A DNA stretch of 16,137 nucleotides from Larix sibirica (taxonomy: Eukaryota; Streptophyta; Pinopsida; Pinales; Pinaceae). Position numbers and translations under genes: made by a program. This document shows positions 1 to 9,057 of this stretch, piece by piece (the stretch's first letter is position 1; each line of letters starts with the position of its first letter). The stretch lies in contig NWUY0300000652.1 of NCBI GenBank assembly GCA_004151065.3, forward strand, positions 9,485 to 25,621, in the 5' to 3' direction. Below the pieces are notes generated by a model. That model was not told the origin of the DNA. It saw only the letters and a program-made list of their open reading frames with translations, and did not search any database.

Positions 1-4
1 TATG

Positions 5-84
5 CTTTTGGATCCCCTGATGATGGGTGGAGTGTCCACTCGAAACATCAGGATGTTTTGAACTCCACACTTCACATCCAAAAG
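5..84. repeat. Nested inverted repeat at window start
   Basis: cttttggat (5-13) pairs with atccaaaag (76-84), and gtggagt (27-33) pairs with actccac (62-68). It may form a stem with bulges; it could also be the edge of an element cut by the window. Confidence 0.5.
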
Positions 85-660
85 GTTTACCAAAACTATG
101 GTTAATTATAAAAATCTACATATTAAAATCTTAAAACTCTATGGAGAAGTTGAAACTATGGATAAAGAGACTTCAACCGAATTATTGAAACTAAAAATCA
201 AAGTGTCACTACTAATGAAGTTTCATCAATCAAAGAGCGTCCAGAAATTGAGTTCAAAAAACAACTCAACATCTAAAGAGTCAGTGATGGTTGAAGGTCC
301 ATCAATCACCATTGATTAAGCCATTGACACACCAATGAATAGAAAAATATCAAATATTAACATGATGGCACATGTAAAAATATCAAATTTCATTTTTAGC
401 TGCTTTATTGCTTTTTTAATTATTTCTTATATCTGTTTTTTTCTAACTTGTCATGTTGCTTTCAAACCCATGCCTAATTTTAATATGAATTAAAAAAATT
501 ATAATGCGAAAATGACATTTCCTTATGCATGTCTACCAAGGATCATTTGGAAACAAATTATCCCAAATGATTCCAGACATACAAGTTTTGCAAGGGATTT
601 TGTACCATTTCTAAAGTGTTCGATGTATGGAAACAAATTCCAAGTTGGAAGTTTTGGTTA
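85..660. other. AT-rich DNA, no supported gene
   Basis: The plus frame 98-319 (73 codons) is Lys/Ser-rich without a known motif; not called as a gene. Confidence 0.5.
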
Positions 661-1565
661 TATAATAAGATAATGGCCACAATAATAGGTCAATGGGACT
701 GTGTGGTACCATGATGTCAATACAATACAAAATGAGAGCACTAAGGCGGCTCCTATAAAAATCGAGAAGTGTGGTTCTAACCTAAAAACCAAAAAGAGCT
801 AAATCCAAAGATGGAGAGCCAATCCAGGAGAGAAATGTACAAAGAGAATGGATCTAGAATCTGTGATACAAAAGTGGTAAACATGTCAGGATTCACTGGA
901 AGCATCTCTCCTAACATCCGAGGCCGAATGAAGGAATCGCAAAATAGTACTCTTTCTGGAGAAAGAACTAGAAGAGGAGCTATAAAGGGTAATGTGTCAC
1001 TGCCTGAAGTGGGGGACCTGCTATAGTGACCTGGATGAAACCGCTTGGCTGCTGGTATGGAGCCAAGAATAGTCACACCGCTAGTGTCTGGCAGAAGTGG
1101 AGGTGGTTCTCCATGTCCTAACTAATATGGGGTCGGGAGCAGTACCGCTATCTGCCTGTCTCTTGGTGCCCCTAGAAGAAGGGAGCTGTGAATGTCACTG
1201 GAGGAAGATGGAGTGAAGCTAGGGTCTCCTGCAAGTATAAGGTCAGATATCTGTGATCGGGATACCTAAAGAAACTAATCAGGGTCCAAAGCTCCCAAAG
1301 AAGAAGGTCTCTAAAAAGACAATGTAACCGCCCGCAAATCGCGTAGTAGATAGGACAACGAAAGATGAAGTTCTCCTCGGTCTTAGCCTCTCAAAGGTGA
1401 CATACCTAGCAGATCTTGTCTAATCTGTCGATCTAGTGATCCCTCTCCACCCTAAGACGATGAGAACCCACTCTGGAGTCTGAACTAGCCTAAAGGAATA
1501 TGGAGAGCATGTGCCCATTGGCAGAGTTTATAATGGGGCCGAACAATTAGACTATCCCTCAGATG
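661..1565. other. GC-balanced block, unidentified
   Basis: Base composition is more even than in the flanks, and both strands carry a short open frame over 777-1076. Stops are frequent elsewhere. Its even composition suggests former coding or retroelement leader DNA, but no motif was recognised. Confidence 0.4.
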
Positions 1566-1613
1566 AGAAGAACTAAACTATGGACAACCGTTAACATTTA
1601 TAATTGTTTCCAG

Positions 1614-1804
1614 TGAAAAGAATGGTTTAACAGACCAAGCATCCAGAGACAGCAATGTACAATGTTATTATGAAAGCAAATTATTAGATTCTGCAAATAC
1701 TGTGTTTGCTTATCTGAGGGCTGCAGCAGTTCAGGGACATTACAAGGTAGAGGAAACATGGAATCGTAGAAAAGATGATATTAACTTGTCAATAAAACAC
1801 TGGA
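1614..1804 (+). other. Exon-like open segment on plus strand, product not recognised
   Basis: After a good acceptor (aattgtttccag) a frame stays open to a TGA at 1814-1816; a possible donor (gtatgg) follows about 1804. The frame has no in-frame ATG near its start. It includes LLDSANTVFAYLRAAAVQGH and KVEETWNRRKDDINLSIKHW, with amino-acid composition typical of soluble protein and no low complexity. I do not recognise the family. It lies on the opposite strand from PIR, just downstream of the last PIR exon found. It could be an exon of a nested or neighbouring gene, a gene fragment carried by a transposon, or chance. Confidence 0.35.
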
Positions 1805-2015
1805 AGTATGGATGATTTTGCACGTACTTAAAGAAGTTATTGATCTAATGCTTCTATTTTACTGGAGCATGAATTGCAATTATATAGTACATATTTAATC
1901 AATCCTAATCATGAAGAGATGCAAATTTTCTACCATACAGAAAAGCATGCACAAGGAACTGTACGTAGTGCACAACTGAATCTCTCAAATCAAATATTAA
2001 TCTGTTTTGACTTAC

Positions 2016-2211
2016 CTTGAATATGTTGATGAGACGATTTATTTTAACTTTTTTAAATATGGTGTCCCCCTCTTTTTCTGATGATGTTGCTAAAACCACA
2101 AGTACAGGCAGCACTCTCAGAAGAGCATGACGCTCTGAGAACAACAGAGCAGAATCTGACTCCAACAATTCTATGCAAAAAACAATAAGCACCTGAAGTA
2201 TGTCTTCAACA
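2016..2211 (-). CDS. PIR: PIR exon (about residues 230-295)
   Basis: The 196-bp exon starts after tcaagaag with the T that completes Asn, and ends in phase 0 at TTCAAG|gtaagtc. The product contains VEDILQVLIVF, ESDSALLFSERHALLRVLP, VLVVLATSSEKE and KVKINRLINIFK, the hallmark CYFIP stretch of plants. An acceptor 17 bp upstream (ttgcag, exon start 2228) is also in frame-usable reach but would insert residues absent from other PIR proteins, so the 2211 start is preferred. The reading frame is open to the donor. Confidence 0.93.
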
Positions 2212-5200
2212 CTTCTTGAAGTCAAGGACTGCAAATTAAAAAAATTTAAGATCACGGTATATCTCGAAAAAATGGACAAAAGACTGGCTTAAATAGAAAA
2301 CAATATTATTCAAACTAAATTCCATAGGATACTTGTTCACTCGGAAAAGCTCCACCTGTATGTTGAGTAGAATAGCCCATCTTGTACTCAAAAATATCTG
2401 TATGTAATGTTTTAGCAAAATTACAAATTAATAATGGGCTCAAGAATATCAACATTTTTGCAGTTACAAACTACTTAAAGTAGCCATTTCCAAGATAGCA
2501 GGGATCAATAATAACAAGTTATAACTTATGACCCATTGGAATAATCATCAGGAAAAACGATTTATGGATCTAATAATCTACAAGGGATATCCGTGAGTTT
2601 AGTTCTCCCACACATTGAAAGACTTTGATAAACAAAGATGAAAACCAAAATATTGAGAATATCTGATCACAACTATCATAGCTTGCACATTGAGTTATCT
2701 GATGAACTTTGGAAAAGAAATTAGAGTTCCACCTGCAAGTCGTCCAAGTCTTCCCTCATTGAATCAGTGTCTTGCCATTGGGTACTAACTTGAGTGAACG
2801 TCCTGATAAACAAGGATGCACACATTAAATATGGCTCTCCATTCATATATATCTTCTTTTCTGTGAAACAAGATGCTCCTGATTGACAGAAAATGTTACC
2901 TTACTGGACAAGAGACATACAAGTTTCATAGTCTCTCACAAATAACCTGGATGATCTGAATAGTCTGGGGGGCAATCTAATATCTCCTTAGAAATGCATC
3001 TTATCATAAATATTTATATTGTGAATCATCATCAACTTCTCATGCAGCATATGATGACGATCCTTAAAATCTATCTGACAATAATATGCATGTCATCCAA
3101 ACAGAATTACATGATTGTTCCACAACATTACTATGAGTACTACAAGAATTTCATTTTAGCTGAAACAGAGTAGATGTTTAGTATAAATTAAACTGAAGTG
3201 TACCTATGAAACATGTTGATTTTAATTGTAGTTTTGCTCCTTTCAAGGAATGTCTATCTAGTATCAGCTGAGTACAGCAGATATTTCAGTACGGGAAATC
3301 AAACTTCTTTAATTACTGTCAGTTATAATCCTATTTAAAATGCCTGTCACAGAAAGAATCAAATTACATGTCAGCACATATGATAACTATAAACTTAATC
3401 CTGGCCCAATAGCTATCATGATAGAAGTAATCTATCCACTGTAGTAGAATGCTAGAAGTTAGAACAGATCTCAATTTCTTGCAAGACCCATTTACATGAA
3501 ACAGAAATCTCTGCAAATAGGGAATTTATAGTTGTAACATGGCATAATACTAATCAGCCTTTTGTTGATGCACAGTTATCGGTACTCAATTCTGCCAGTC
3601 TTAGCTAGCTATTGTTTCAGCATACAGGTGTACGACTCTCTCTATCAGATCTCTTTTTCTTATATCTTTGCAGGTTTCTTCCAGACCTCGCCCTCTTCGA
3701 CTGTTGGTGATCTATTTGGTGATTTTGAGTAAGGAGAAAGACCCCGATCTATCAACCGATGCCAGGTATGTACTCGGATCTATTTTTGCATAGATTCTAG
3801 TAACCATTTGTCAACAAAAATAATAATTGAAAACCCTCAAAAAATTATTCTACTTGCATGTTTAGTTATTTCAGTTTTTGGCCACTTGGGTATTTTCTGT
3901 AGCATGATTTAGAGCAAACCTATAGCCTAGGAATCTTCTCTTGGACTCCATTTACACCCCAGATCAAGGCACTAGTCCCAAAACCCATTCGCTCCAGGTG
4001 AAAGAGAGTCGTTTTGACTGGGTATTGCTTGATAGTATGCTTGTGGAGTGTTGTTTGACCAATCTCGTGTGTATCAAGCAAATCTTGTTGCTAGGGTCTT
4101 CTTATAACTTTATTCCATCTCCCATCTTTGAATTACATAAGTATTTAATCATTTTCCCAAGGAGGGTGATTTGGAATCACTTCAAACCCTAACACTTCTA
4201 TCCTAGATCTCATAATCCAAATTAACTATTGAGAATTCCTTGAATTGTATTGCATTTGAGCAACCTAGTTAGACCCTAAATCAATCCACCTAACCCTAGC
4301 TCAATAGTATTTTAATCGAGTCTATGATCCATCCCGTAGGGTACCCTCATTTCCAATTGCCATAACCTTCACTGGTATCCTGTAAGCATGGAAGGAGTTG
4401 GGCCTTGTAGCTCAACTTGGGTCACCTCCCATGGCTAGTTTAGTTTACCTTGTGTGGACTAGGAAGCCTAAAGAAAGAAGAAACCTATCCAGTGCGACAA
4501 CCATCTATCATTTGGGGGGTAGGGTTTCTTGAAGTATCACATTCTTAGTGGCTCTGTTTCTCTGCCATCCTGGATTGGATCTCATCTAGTGACCACTATA
4601 GAAATTAAATTGTGATAGGAGGTTCCTCGAAGACATAAAGTAAATTATAGAATATTTGCATTTCTTTGGGTTGAACAAAGTTACAATTTTGTTTCTCAGC
4701 TTTTACAGCCTTGTCTAGATGATGCTTTCAAATTTAGTTCCACAACATTCAAAGCTAGATTTACCTGTTTTAGGAAATGGGTGCTTGCTTTAGATAATAA
4801 CTTTGTCCTCTAGCTTTGGACCATGTCATCTATTTACCTCGGCTATTTTTCATATAGTCACTATGCTTCACAACACTCAACAAATGGTTGAATCTCATTG
4901 AAATAGCAATAGGAGTCCTTTACTTGTTATTCAATCCTTATTGTTTATGACCCAATCAAGGGCATAGATTTAGTTCATGTGCTGAGGACACTTCCTATAA
5001 TGCCTCCTTACTCTAAATATCTAGAGGCCTCTTTGGGATTTTTCATCAATGCTCCCAATCTCACCAAAAGAGACATAAACAAAGGCATCCATGTGATATA
5101 TACAAATCCTACCTGAAAGTGACTTCTATTAAGCAAAGGAAGCTCTAACACCATAATTCCATTGGTATTCCTAGTGTTTTTACTTTCCCATTTAGAAGAT

Positions 5201-6492
5201 GGACTTCTTGTTTTTTCCAAGGAAAACATCGCATAGAAACCCAAGGGATGCTTCCCCACATTAGTGGATGGCATCTAATGTTGGTGTAGACTAGTGTGCC
5301 TCACCCAAGGGAATTCACTACAAGCACTCATCAACATAAAACTAGCCAAATGCCCAACAACATTGGCATCAACTAATTGAGCTAACACCTTAAGCTAGAT
5401 GGACTCATTGTTATCCCAAGATATATAGAAATTTTGGTACTGAAGATTTGGATGTCTCCTCTGACCTAGCTTTCGGTATGTATTAATCAATTTAGAACAG
5501 AAACAAATCATAATCTTCCACCAGAGCATTACAGTTGTAAATTGTGTAATTAGAGCTTCAACCTAAGAATATCAGGAATTAAGGTTTGGTTATTGTTGCT
5601 TTCTAGGTCGTGAGTCTTGACATTGTTTTTAACTCTCTTCTCATTTTCTTAGTTTCATTATAGTCCATTTTGTCTTTCAAATGGATTAGGAACTTCCTTT
5701 GATTTAATTTATATGTGGACCCTTCTACAATTCCATTTATCACTTTGCGTTTGTGGACATTACTAGAAAATTCATTTCATTATTAGTAGTGTTTTTTAGA
5801 TCAGAGATGTGTTAATCTATCCCGTGGTTCATTATGCTTGATATATTTTCCTATCCCATTGACTGCATTTGATCGCTTGGTCACAGATCATTATCCAGCA
5901 AGCGCATGCTATTGGCATCTGAACTATTGATCCAAATGATGAGCTGGGCCAACTCCCTTCTCCCTTTGTGGCAGAGATGCAACTTAGTCCAGGGGATGTT
6001 TCTTTGCTACCTCTCCTTCACTTTATAGGATTTTCCTTATTGGGCTAGCCTATTTGTAAATATATGCTTATGCATTTGGTTTCCTGCTGCTATTGTACTC
6101 ATTTTCATATCATTTTATTTCCTCTCATTTTAGGGGGCTCTTTTGCACCCGTCTGTTAGTTTAGCTTTCATTGTTGGTTGTAATCAATGGTCCCTTTGAC
6201 CTATTTTGGCCTCTAGTTCGTATTAACAAAAATTTCAATTTCACTTTTTTCTGCTCTCTTCCTTGTCATTGACTCCTAGATACTAATGAAAGCTAAAACC
6301 ATGATGAAATTAAACAAGGTACAGTTAAGTAAAAGCTGTGATGACTAACATAGAAGGAGTTGCACACCAAAACAAAAGAATGTGCCTTGAAGGACTAACC
6401 TTTTGTACCAAGAGAAATCATTGGGTATACTCGCTTTTGCATTTTTCAAATGATCAAGCTGCAGCAGCACATCAAGCAATTTAAGGATGGAC
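2016..6492 (-). CDS. PIR: PIR/SRA1 (CYFIP-type) subunit of SCAR/WAVE complex, internal gene part, four exons
   Basis: Spliced coding segments on the minus strand run 6492-6400, 2802-2733, 2397-2333 and 2211-2016. All introns are GT-AG, and the phases join without a frameshift or stop. The products contain plant PIR signatures such as LDHLKNAKASIPNDFSWYK, QWQDTDSMRE, IFLSTRWAILLN and RVLPVLVVLATSSEKE. From recall of Arabidopsis PIR (about 1,280 residues) this covers roughly residues 155-295, in the N-terminal CYFIP region. PIR works in the cytosol with NAP1, SCAR, ABIL and BRICK1; it binds Rho-type (ROP) GTPase signals and activates ARP2/3-driven actin branching in trichomes and pavement cells. 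Identity to the remembered protein is high, with changes such as FSERH for FPERH. The following exon, expected to begin NDPVIPAF, is absent from 2015 to 1, and the N-terminal exons are not found up to 16137. Intact exons suggest a working gene, but a recent duplicate cannot be excluded. Confidence 0.9.
2333..2397 (-). CDS. PIR: PIR exon (about residues 209-230)
   Basis: The 65-bp exon lies between the acceptor acatacag and the donor gtatcc. It encodes IFLSTRWAILLN followed by IQVELFRVN, plus two bases (AA) of an Asn codon that the next exon completes with T. The upstream intron is 335 bp and the downstream intron 121 bp. The split Asn reproduces the FRVNN/VEDILQ junction of plant PIR, which fixes both splice sites. 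Confidence 0.92.
2733..2802 (-). CDS. PIR: PIR exon (about residues 186-208)
   Basis: The 70-bp exon begins after tttatcag with a single G that completes the split Arg codon, and ends in phase 0 at CAG|gtgga. It encodes TFTQVSTQWQDTDSMRE followed by DLDDLQ, almost identical to the plant PIR segment. It lies 3,597 bp of intron downstream of the previous exon, a very long intron for this position in a small-genome plant. Confidence 0.92.
2803..3640. other. First part of large PIR intron, no feature recognised
   Basis: AT-rich intronic DNA on the 3' side of the 3.6-kb intron (minus orientation). No open frame of note, no repeat matched elsewhere in the window, and no RNA gene seen. Confidence 0.6.
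3674..3765 (+). other. Exon-like segment with strong splice borders on plus strand
   Basis: Ninety-two bases lie between an excellent acceptor (pyrimidine run then tttgcag) and an excellent donor (CCAG|gtatgt). One frame is open throughout and reads VSSRPRPLRLLVIYLVILSK followed by EKDPDLSTDA. The other two frames contain stops. The segment is inside the large PIR intron but on the opposite strand. I cannot name the protein; it may belong with 1614-1804, but nothing in the sequence links them. Confidence 0.4.
3900..4640. other. Repeat-like intronic stretch around LTR-like copy A
   Basis: No gene seen. Part of it (4411-4500) is shared with 12468-12556; the rest is probably the remainder of the same decayed retroelement, by inference only. 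Confidence 0.4.
4411..4500 (+). repeat. LTR-like dispersed repeat, copy A
   Basis: This stretch aligns over about 90 bp with 12468-12556 in the same orientation, with shared cores such as tcccRtggYtagtYtag, aggaRRcctaaag and ctatcc. The surrounding 3900-4640 has the texture of plant LTR DNA (short T/C-rich clauses, no open frame), and the short frame at 3941-4192 is not protein-like. I infer an old LTR or leader of a retroelement; its ends and target duplications were not found. Confidence 0.45.
4910..5481. pseudogene. Broken coding remnant, family unknown
   Basis: Two overlapping open stretches suggest former coding DNA. On the plus strand 4910-5113 is open for over 60 codons and contains YDPIKGIDLVHVLRTLP and NAPNLTKRDINKGIHVIY, ending in TGA. 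On the minus strand 5481-5008 stays open except for two stops, with LAQLVDANVVGHLASFML and GKHPLGFYAMFSLEKTRS. Only one strand can be the real one, and I cannot decide which. An upstream plus-strand run near 4665-4812 is also open. A decayed retroelement in the PIR intron is the likeliest source, but no diagnostic motif was seen. Confidence 0.3.
5482..6399. other. 5' part of large PIR intron, no clear feature
   Basis: T-rich on the plus strand. The end of the T-rich segment (about 6120-6235) resembles the 3' untranslated tail of a plant LINE in style, but there is no reverse-transcriptase frame to support that. No gene assigned. Confidence 0.4.
6400..6492 (-). CDS. PIR: PIR exon (about residues 155-185)
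   Basis: The 93-bp exon follows a pyrimidine-rich acceptor (tttttcag) and ends at the donor gttagt. It starts with the last base of a Trp codon (TG|G) and ends two bases into an Arg codon (AG|G), which the next exon completes. The product reads SILKLLDVLLQ followed by LDHLKNAKASIPNDFSWYK. This matches the plant PIR stretch with only conservative changes (for example ML to IL, V to L). It is the most 5' exon of the gene that I can place with certainty in the window. Confidence 0.9.
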
Positions 6493-6541
6493 CTGAAAAA
6501 CAAACCCTTGAATGTACTTAAAGTGAATTAAAATACAAAGC

Positions 6542-6589
6542 ACATGAACTAAGTCTCTGAATCTTTATACATGAACTAAGTTTCTGAAT
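6542..6589. repeat. Two-copy tandem repeat, 27-bp period
   Basis: The 21-nt units at 6542-6562 and 6569-6589 (acatgaactaagtYtctgaa) differ at one base. They lie in the intron about 50 bp upstream of the PIR exon at 6492. Confidence 0.75.
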
Positions 6590-6599
6590 GCTGAAACAT

Positions 6600-7160
6600 C
6601 AAAATTTACAGACATGTAAATTACTGCAGTATCAAACTAGAGAGAAAGAGATCCAAAAGTAAGCATTACTTTGGAAGTGCTAATCATTTTATTTCAACTT
6701 TGGATTGAACAGATGAAACCCAGCCTGGTTTTTTTATCAAGACTACTCTTTTCAAGATAAATAAAATGCAAGAATGTGAATGTTACATACAAAACCTAGA
6801 CTTCATTTTCCATTCATAAAGATATTGATACATCGTGCCTAAGCCAATGCAATTCAAGATCCAAAACGCTTGAACCCAAGATGCAGTCAAACACTTGGTG
6901 CAGACTGCCAGACTATGATCACAGTGCTGAATCCAATGTGTCAGTAATGCATAGAAAAAAAAACCATGTTCTTCATTAACAAGAATCAACAGAGCATGTG
7001 GATGCACAAACTAAGTTGGAAAAATGTAGCTTGGGAGTTTTCTAAACTTCCTTCAGGAATTTCTCCTTAATTGCGATGTAAAAAAATTACAATTTGAAGG
7101 CAGATAGTGTTCAGCGAAGACTCATCTGAGTTAATTTTTACTAATCGTTTAATAACTTAC
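6600..7160. other. PIR intronic DNA, no feature
   Basis: AT-rich; the minus frame at 7007-6783 has no family signature and is regarded as chance. Confidence 0.5.
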
Positions 7161-7189
7161 CAATCTTTTATAGGCCCATCAGATTTACT
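7161..7189 (-). CDS. Possible PIR microexon preceding 6492
   Basis: A 29-nt segment sits between acacag and a strong donor (gtaagtt). It is open in the frame that ends TG, exactly the phase needed by the exon at 6492, and would encode SKSDGPIKDW. Plant PIR has RINGPTVTHLW here, so only GP and the final W agree, while the other exons are nearly identical. It may be a divergent true exon, an alternative exon, or a chance open segment with good borders. Confidence 0.3.
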
Positions 7190-7429
7190 CTGTGTATTAT
7201 CATTTGTAAAGCATGTGGCATTGTGAAGATCTTGAATGAAAAATTCTTATTAAAGGTGGCAAGAAATATCATAAGCGACGGAGATCACAAGTTCACTGGA
7301 ACCTGCAGACATACATTTTTAAAGAATTTAAGACAGTTATTGATCTAGGTAGTGTACGCTACAGACAAACAGATTAACAAACATAAAAGGATAAGTGAAT
7401 CCAAAAAATGCACTAAGAGTAACCACTGG

Positions 7430-7500
7430 GGAGCCGACTGGTTGGTGAAGCGGAGGTGGTGATATTCCCCCACACCAGGGTTCAATTTCTCCCAAGGGTG
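7430..7500 (+). mobile_element. SINE-like tRNA-derived head
   Basis: A pol III type-2 promoter pattern is visible: box A-like gagccgactggttgg at about 7431-7445 and box B-like ggttcaatttct at 7479-7490, spaced as in a tRNA. The segment aligns with 15774-15825 (..ctgagtggttg..ggatggagtg..tatcctcccc). It does not fold as a functional tRNA because the 3' acceptor half is missing. The body may extend to about 7660; no clear tail or target duplication was found. Confidence 0.6.
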
Positions 7501-7659
7501 TGGTATGTTTCATCCCGTGAAATAGCTAGGCCATCATAGCGATTAAGTCTGGCCAAGCATTGTGTTTTTCATAGAAGTCCGACACGGTATCCCACCTTTT
7601 GATAGCTGATGGATGCTCACCACTCATAAACAGGAAGCATCTTAAGAATTTCCTTCCAA

Positions 7660-7946
7660 CATGCTGAGAGCATATATTAGAAGAAACATACAATTAAATA
7701 TGTATTTTGATCAGAGATGAGTATGCCATTCCTGTGCACTAGGTAACATGGTGAACTTAAAATTAAAACACTAATTACTCATCATAGAGAAGAAAATATT
7801 CAGCAATACATCCAAGGAACCGTAACCCCTTGCAGATTTTGTTGAGGGTAAATAGAGTTCAATATTATTACATTACAGAATAAACTGGTAAACAACGCCT
7901 TCAAGAAGATATAGGAATGAACAGATGGAATTTGGACTAAGCTAAC
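7660..7946. other. Intergenic or intronic DNA, no feature
   Basis: AT-rich with nothing recognised. Confidence 0.5.
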
Positions 7947-8038
7947 CTTGGATATAGTAGACTTTAGTGCATCACCAAAAGCAATACAGCCAACCATTAA
8001 AGCTATCAACCAACCAATTTTCTCTAAGCAATAAAGAC
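7947..8038 (-). other. Exon-like segment, hydrophobic product, unrecognised
   Basis: A 92-bp open segment lies between an acceptor (gacactag) and a donor (AAG|gttagc) on the minus strand. It would encode LYCLEKIGWLIALMVG followed by CIAFGDALKSTISK, with a short hydrophobic stretch that could be a membrane segment. It is on the PIR strand but does not resemble PIR. It may be an exon of another gene, a relic, or chance. Confidence 0.25.
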
Positions 8039-8263
8039 CTAGTGTCACCTACTAGTTTACGGTTTTACAATTTGACCTATGAACCCTAAGGATAGTGTCC
8101 TTTCTACACTGTCTAAAGCAATGACAAAGGGTGCTAAGTTTATGAAACCAAGGCTTAGGATAAGGCAGGTCTCACCACTTAGTTTTGGGTCAAAATGGCG
8201 AGGAGGATTTAGTGTATTTGTTGCTTATTAAAAAGCGAAAAACCTGTCTTGACTGTTCCAAAC

Positions 8264-8515
8264 CAAGGCTGTTGGGAGCGGGGAGCCGGAGCGGGAAGCG
8301 GGAGCGAGGAGTGGGAGTGGGAAGCGCAATTTTCAAAAGCTTCAGGGAGCAGAGTGTTTTCGGAGCATTTTTTATATAATACATATTTTAATATAATTTG
8401 ATGCATATATATTAAAAAAAAACATCTAGAATGCCAAATTAGCTGTAGAAACATGAAAACATAGATCTAACTATTGGATTAATGATGCATTAAATCATCA
8501 ACCATTTAGTACACA
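8264..8515 (+). repeat. Dispersed repeat, copy 1
   Basis: The copy starts caaggctgttgggagcg and runs through a purine-rich G/A block (8275-8325, ggagcggg-like units), then an AT-rich part, and ends with atcaaccatttagtacaca. The same order of motifs recurs at 10960-11174, in the same orientation and about 2.7 kb away. The start resembles the CA..G terminus of hAT-type elements, but no inverted partner was found. A long-terminal or dispersed non-autonomous repeat is the safe description. Confidence 0.75.
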
Positions 8516-8564
8516 TATAANCTGGTGGATGGTGGATAGCGCAGAACTGGAACCCGTGCAACCC

Positions 8565-8650
8565 TGAAGTGCTATTTCGTGCAACCTGTGGACAGTCGCT
8601 GAAGTGCTACCCGTGCAACCCATGGACAGTCGCAACCAGTGGACAATCGC
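8565..8650. repeat. 34-35 bp tandem repeat, two and a half units
   Basis: Unit 1 (8565-8599) and unit 2 (8600-8633) both run tgaagtgcta..cgtgcaacc..tggacagtcgc; a partial third unit (8634-8650) keeps agtggacaatcgc. The pattern restarts with gaaagtgctaccc at 8651. Confidence 0.8.
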
Positions 8651-8903
8651 GAAAGTGCTACCCTGGTCTTGGCTCACCGTGAATGAAACTAACGCGAACA
8701 CTGAACAAACCCTAGTCGTGGCTCACCCAGAACAATGATAATCTCCAGTGGAAAGTCGTTGTGAGTGGAGGAGCACCGGAACGCCTTCTTAAAGGCTCTG
8801 TGCATGTTTTCCCTCCGAATTTTCGCGCCAAAACAGAACTGCGATGGTCAACTATCGGCCGAGTCATCCGCCACGGGGGATGGGAAAGAGGGACGAGTCT
8901 GCA

Positions 8904-8986
8904 GCGAGTGAGGCGAGTTTCGGCGAGTATGGCGAGTTTGACGGGTTTAGGCGAGTTTAGGCGAGTCCCAAGTTAGGGCCGCGAGT
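8904..8986. repeat. gcgagt array, 9-10 bp period
   Basis: The hexamer gcgagt occurs at 8904, 8913, 8923, 8932, 8951, 8961 and 8981, with a degenerate unit near 8942. Most units read ggcgagttt(a). The spacing of the first six is close to one helical turn. Confidence 0.85.
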
Positions 8987-9010
8987 ATTCTGCGGTTAAC
9001 CGGTTGGCAG

Positions 9011-9057
9011 CTCACTCGGCCAGACTCGGCAAGACTCGCAAGTCTCTGGCGAGTGAG
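9011..9057. repeat. Imperfect inverted repeat at island edge
   Basis: The arm ctcactcggccagact (9011-9026) is nearly complementary to agtctctggcgagtgag (9041-9057), with small indels and a 14-nt spacer. It is built from the same cgagt/actcg words as the array. Confidence 0.6.

Noticed and set aside
777-1076. 99-codon minus frame and overlapping 71-codon plus frame
   Set aside because: No recognisable family, no splice context, and overlapping frames on both strands suggest composition rather than coding.
4707-4714. cagccttg as an inverted partner of the caaggctg start of the dispersed repeat
   Set aside because: An eight-base match 3.5 kb away with no extended complementarity; likely chance.
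5872-6010. Plus-strand exon after tggtcacag
   Set aside because: No suitable donor follows the open frame and no known product.
6120-6240. Possible LINE 3' tail
   Set aside because: Style only; no reverse transcriptase frame and no poly(A) or target duplication.
8190-8454. Three overlapping short frames over the purine-rich repeat
   Set aside because: They translate low-complexity repeat DNA (Ser/Pro/Arg runs).
8761-8976. 71-codon plus frame in the GC-rich island
   Set aside because: Its C-terminal part is a translation of the gcgagt array; openness follows from GC content.
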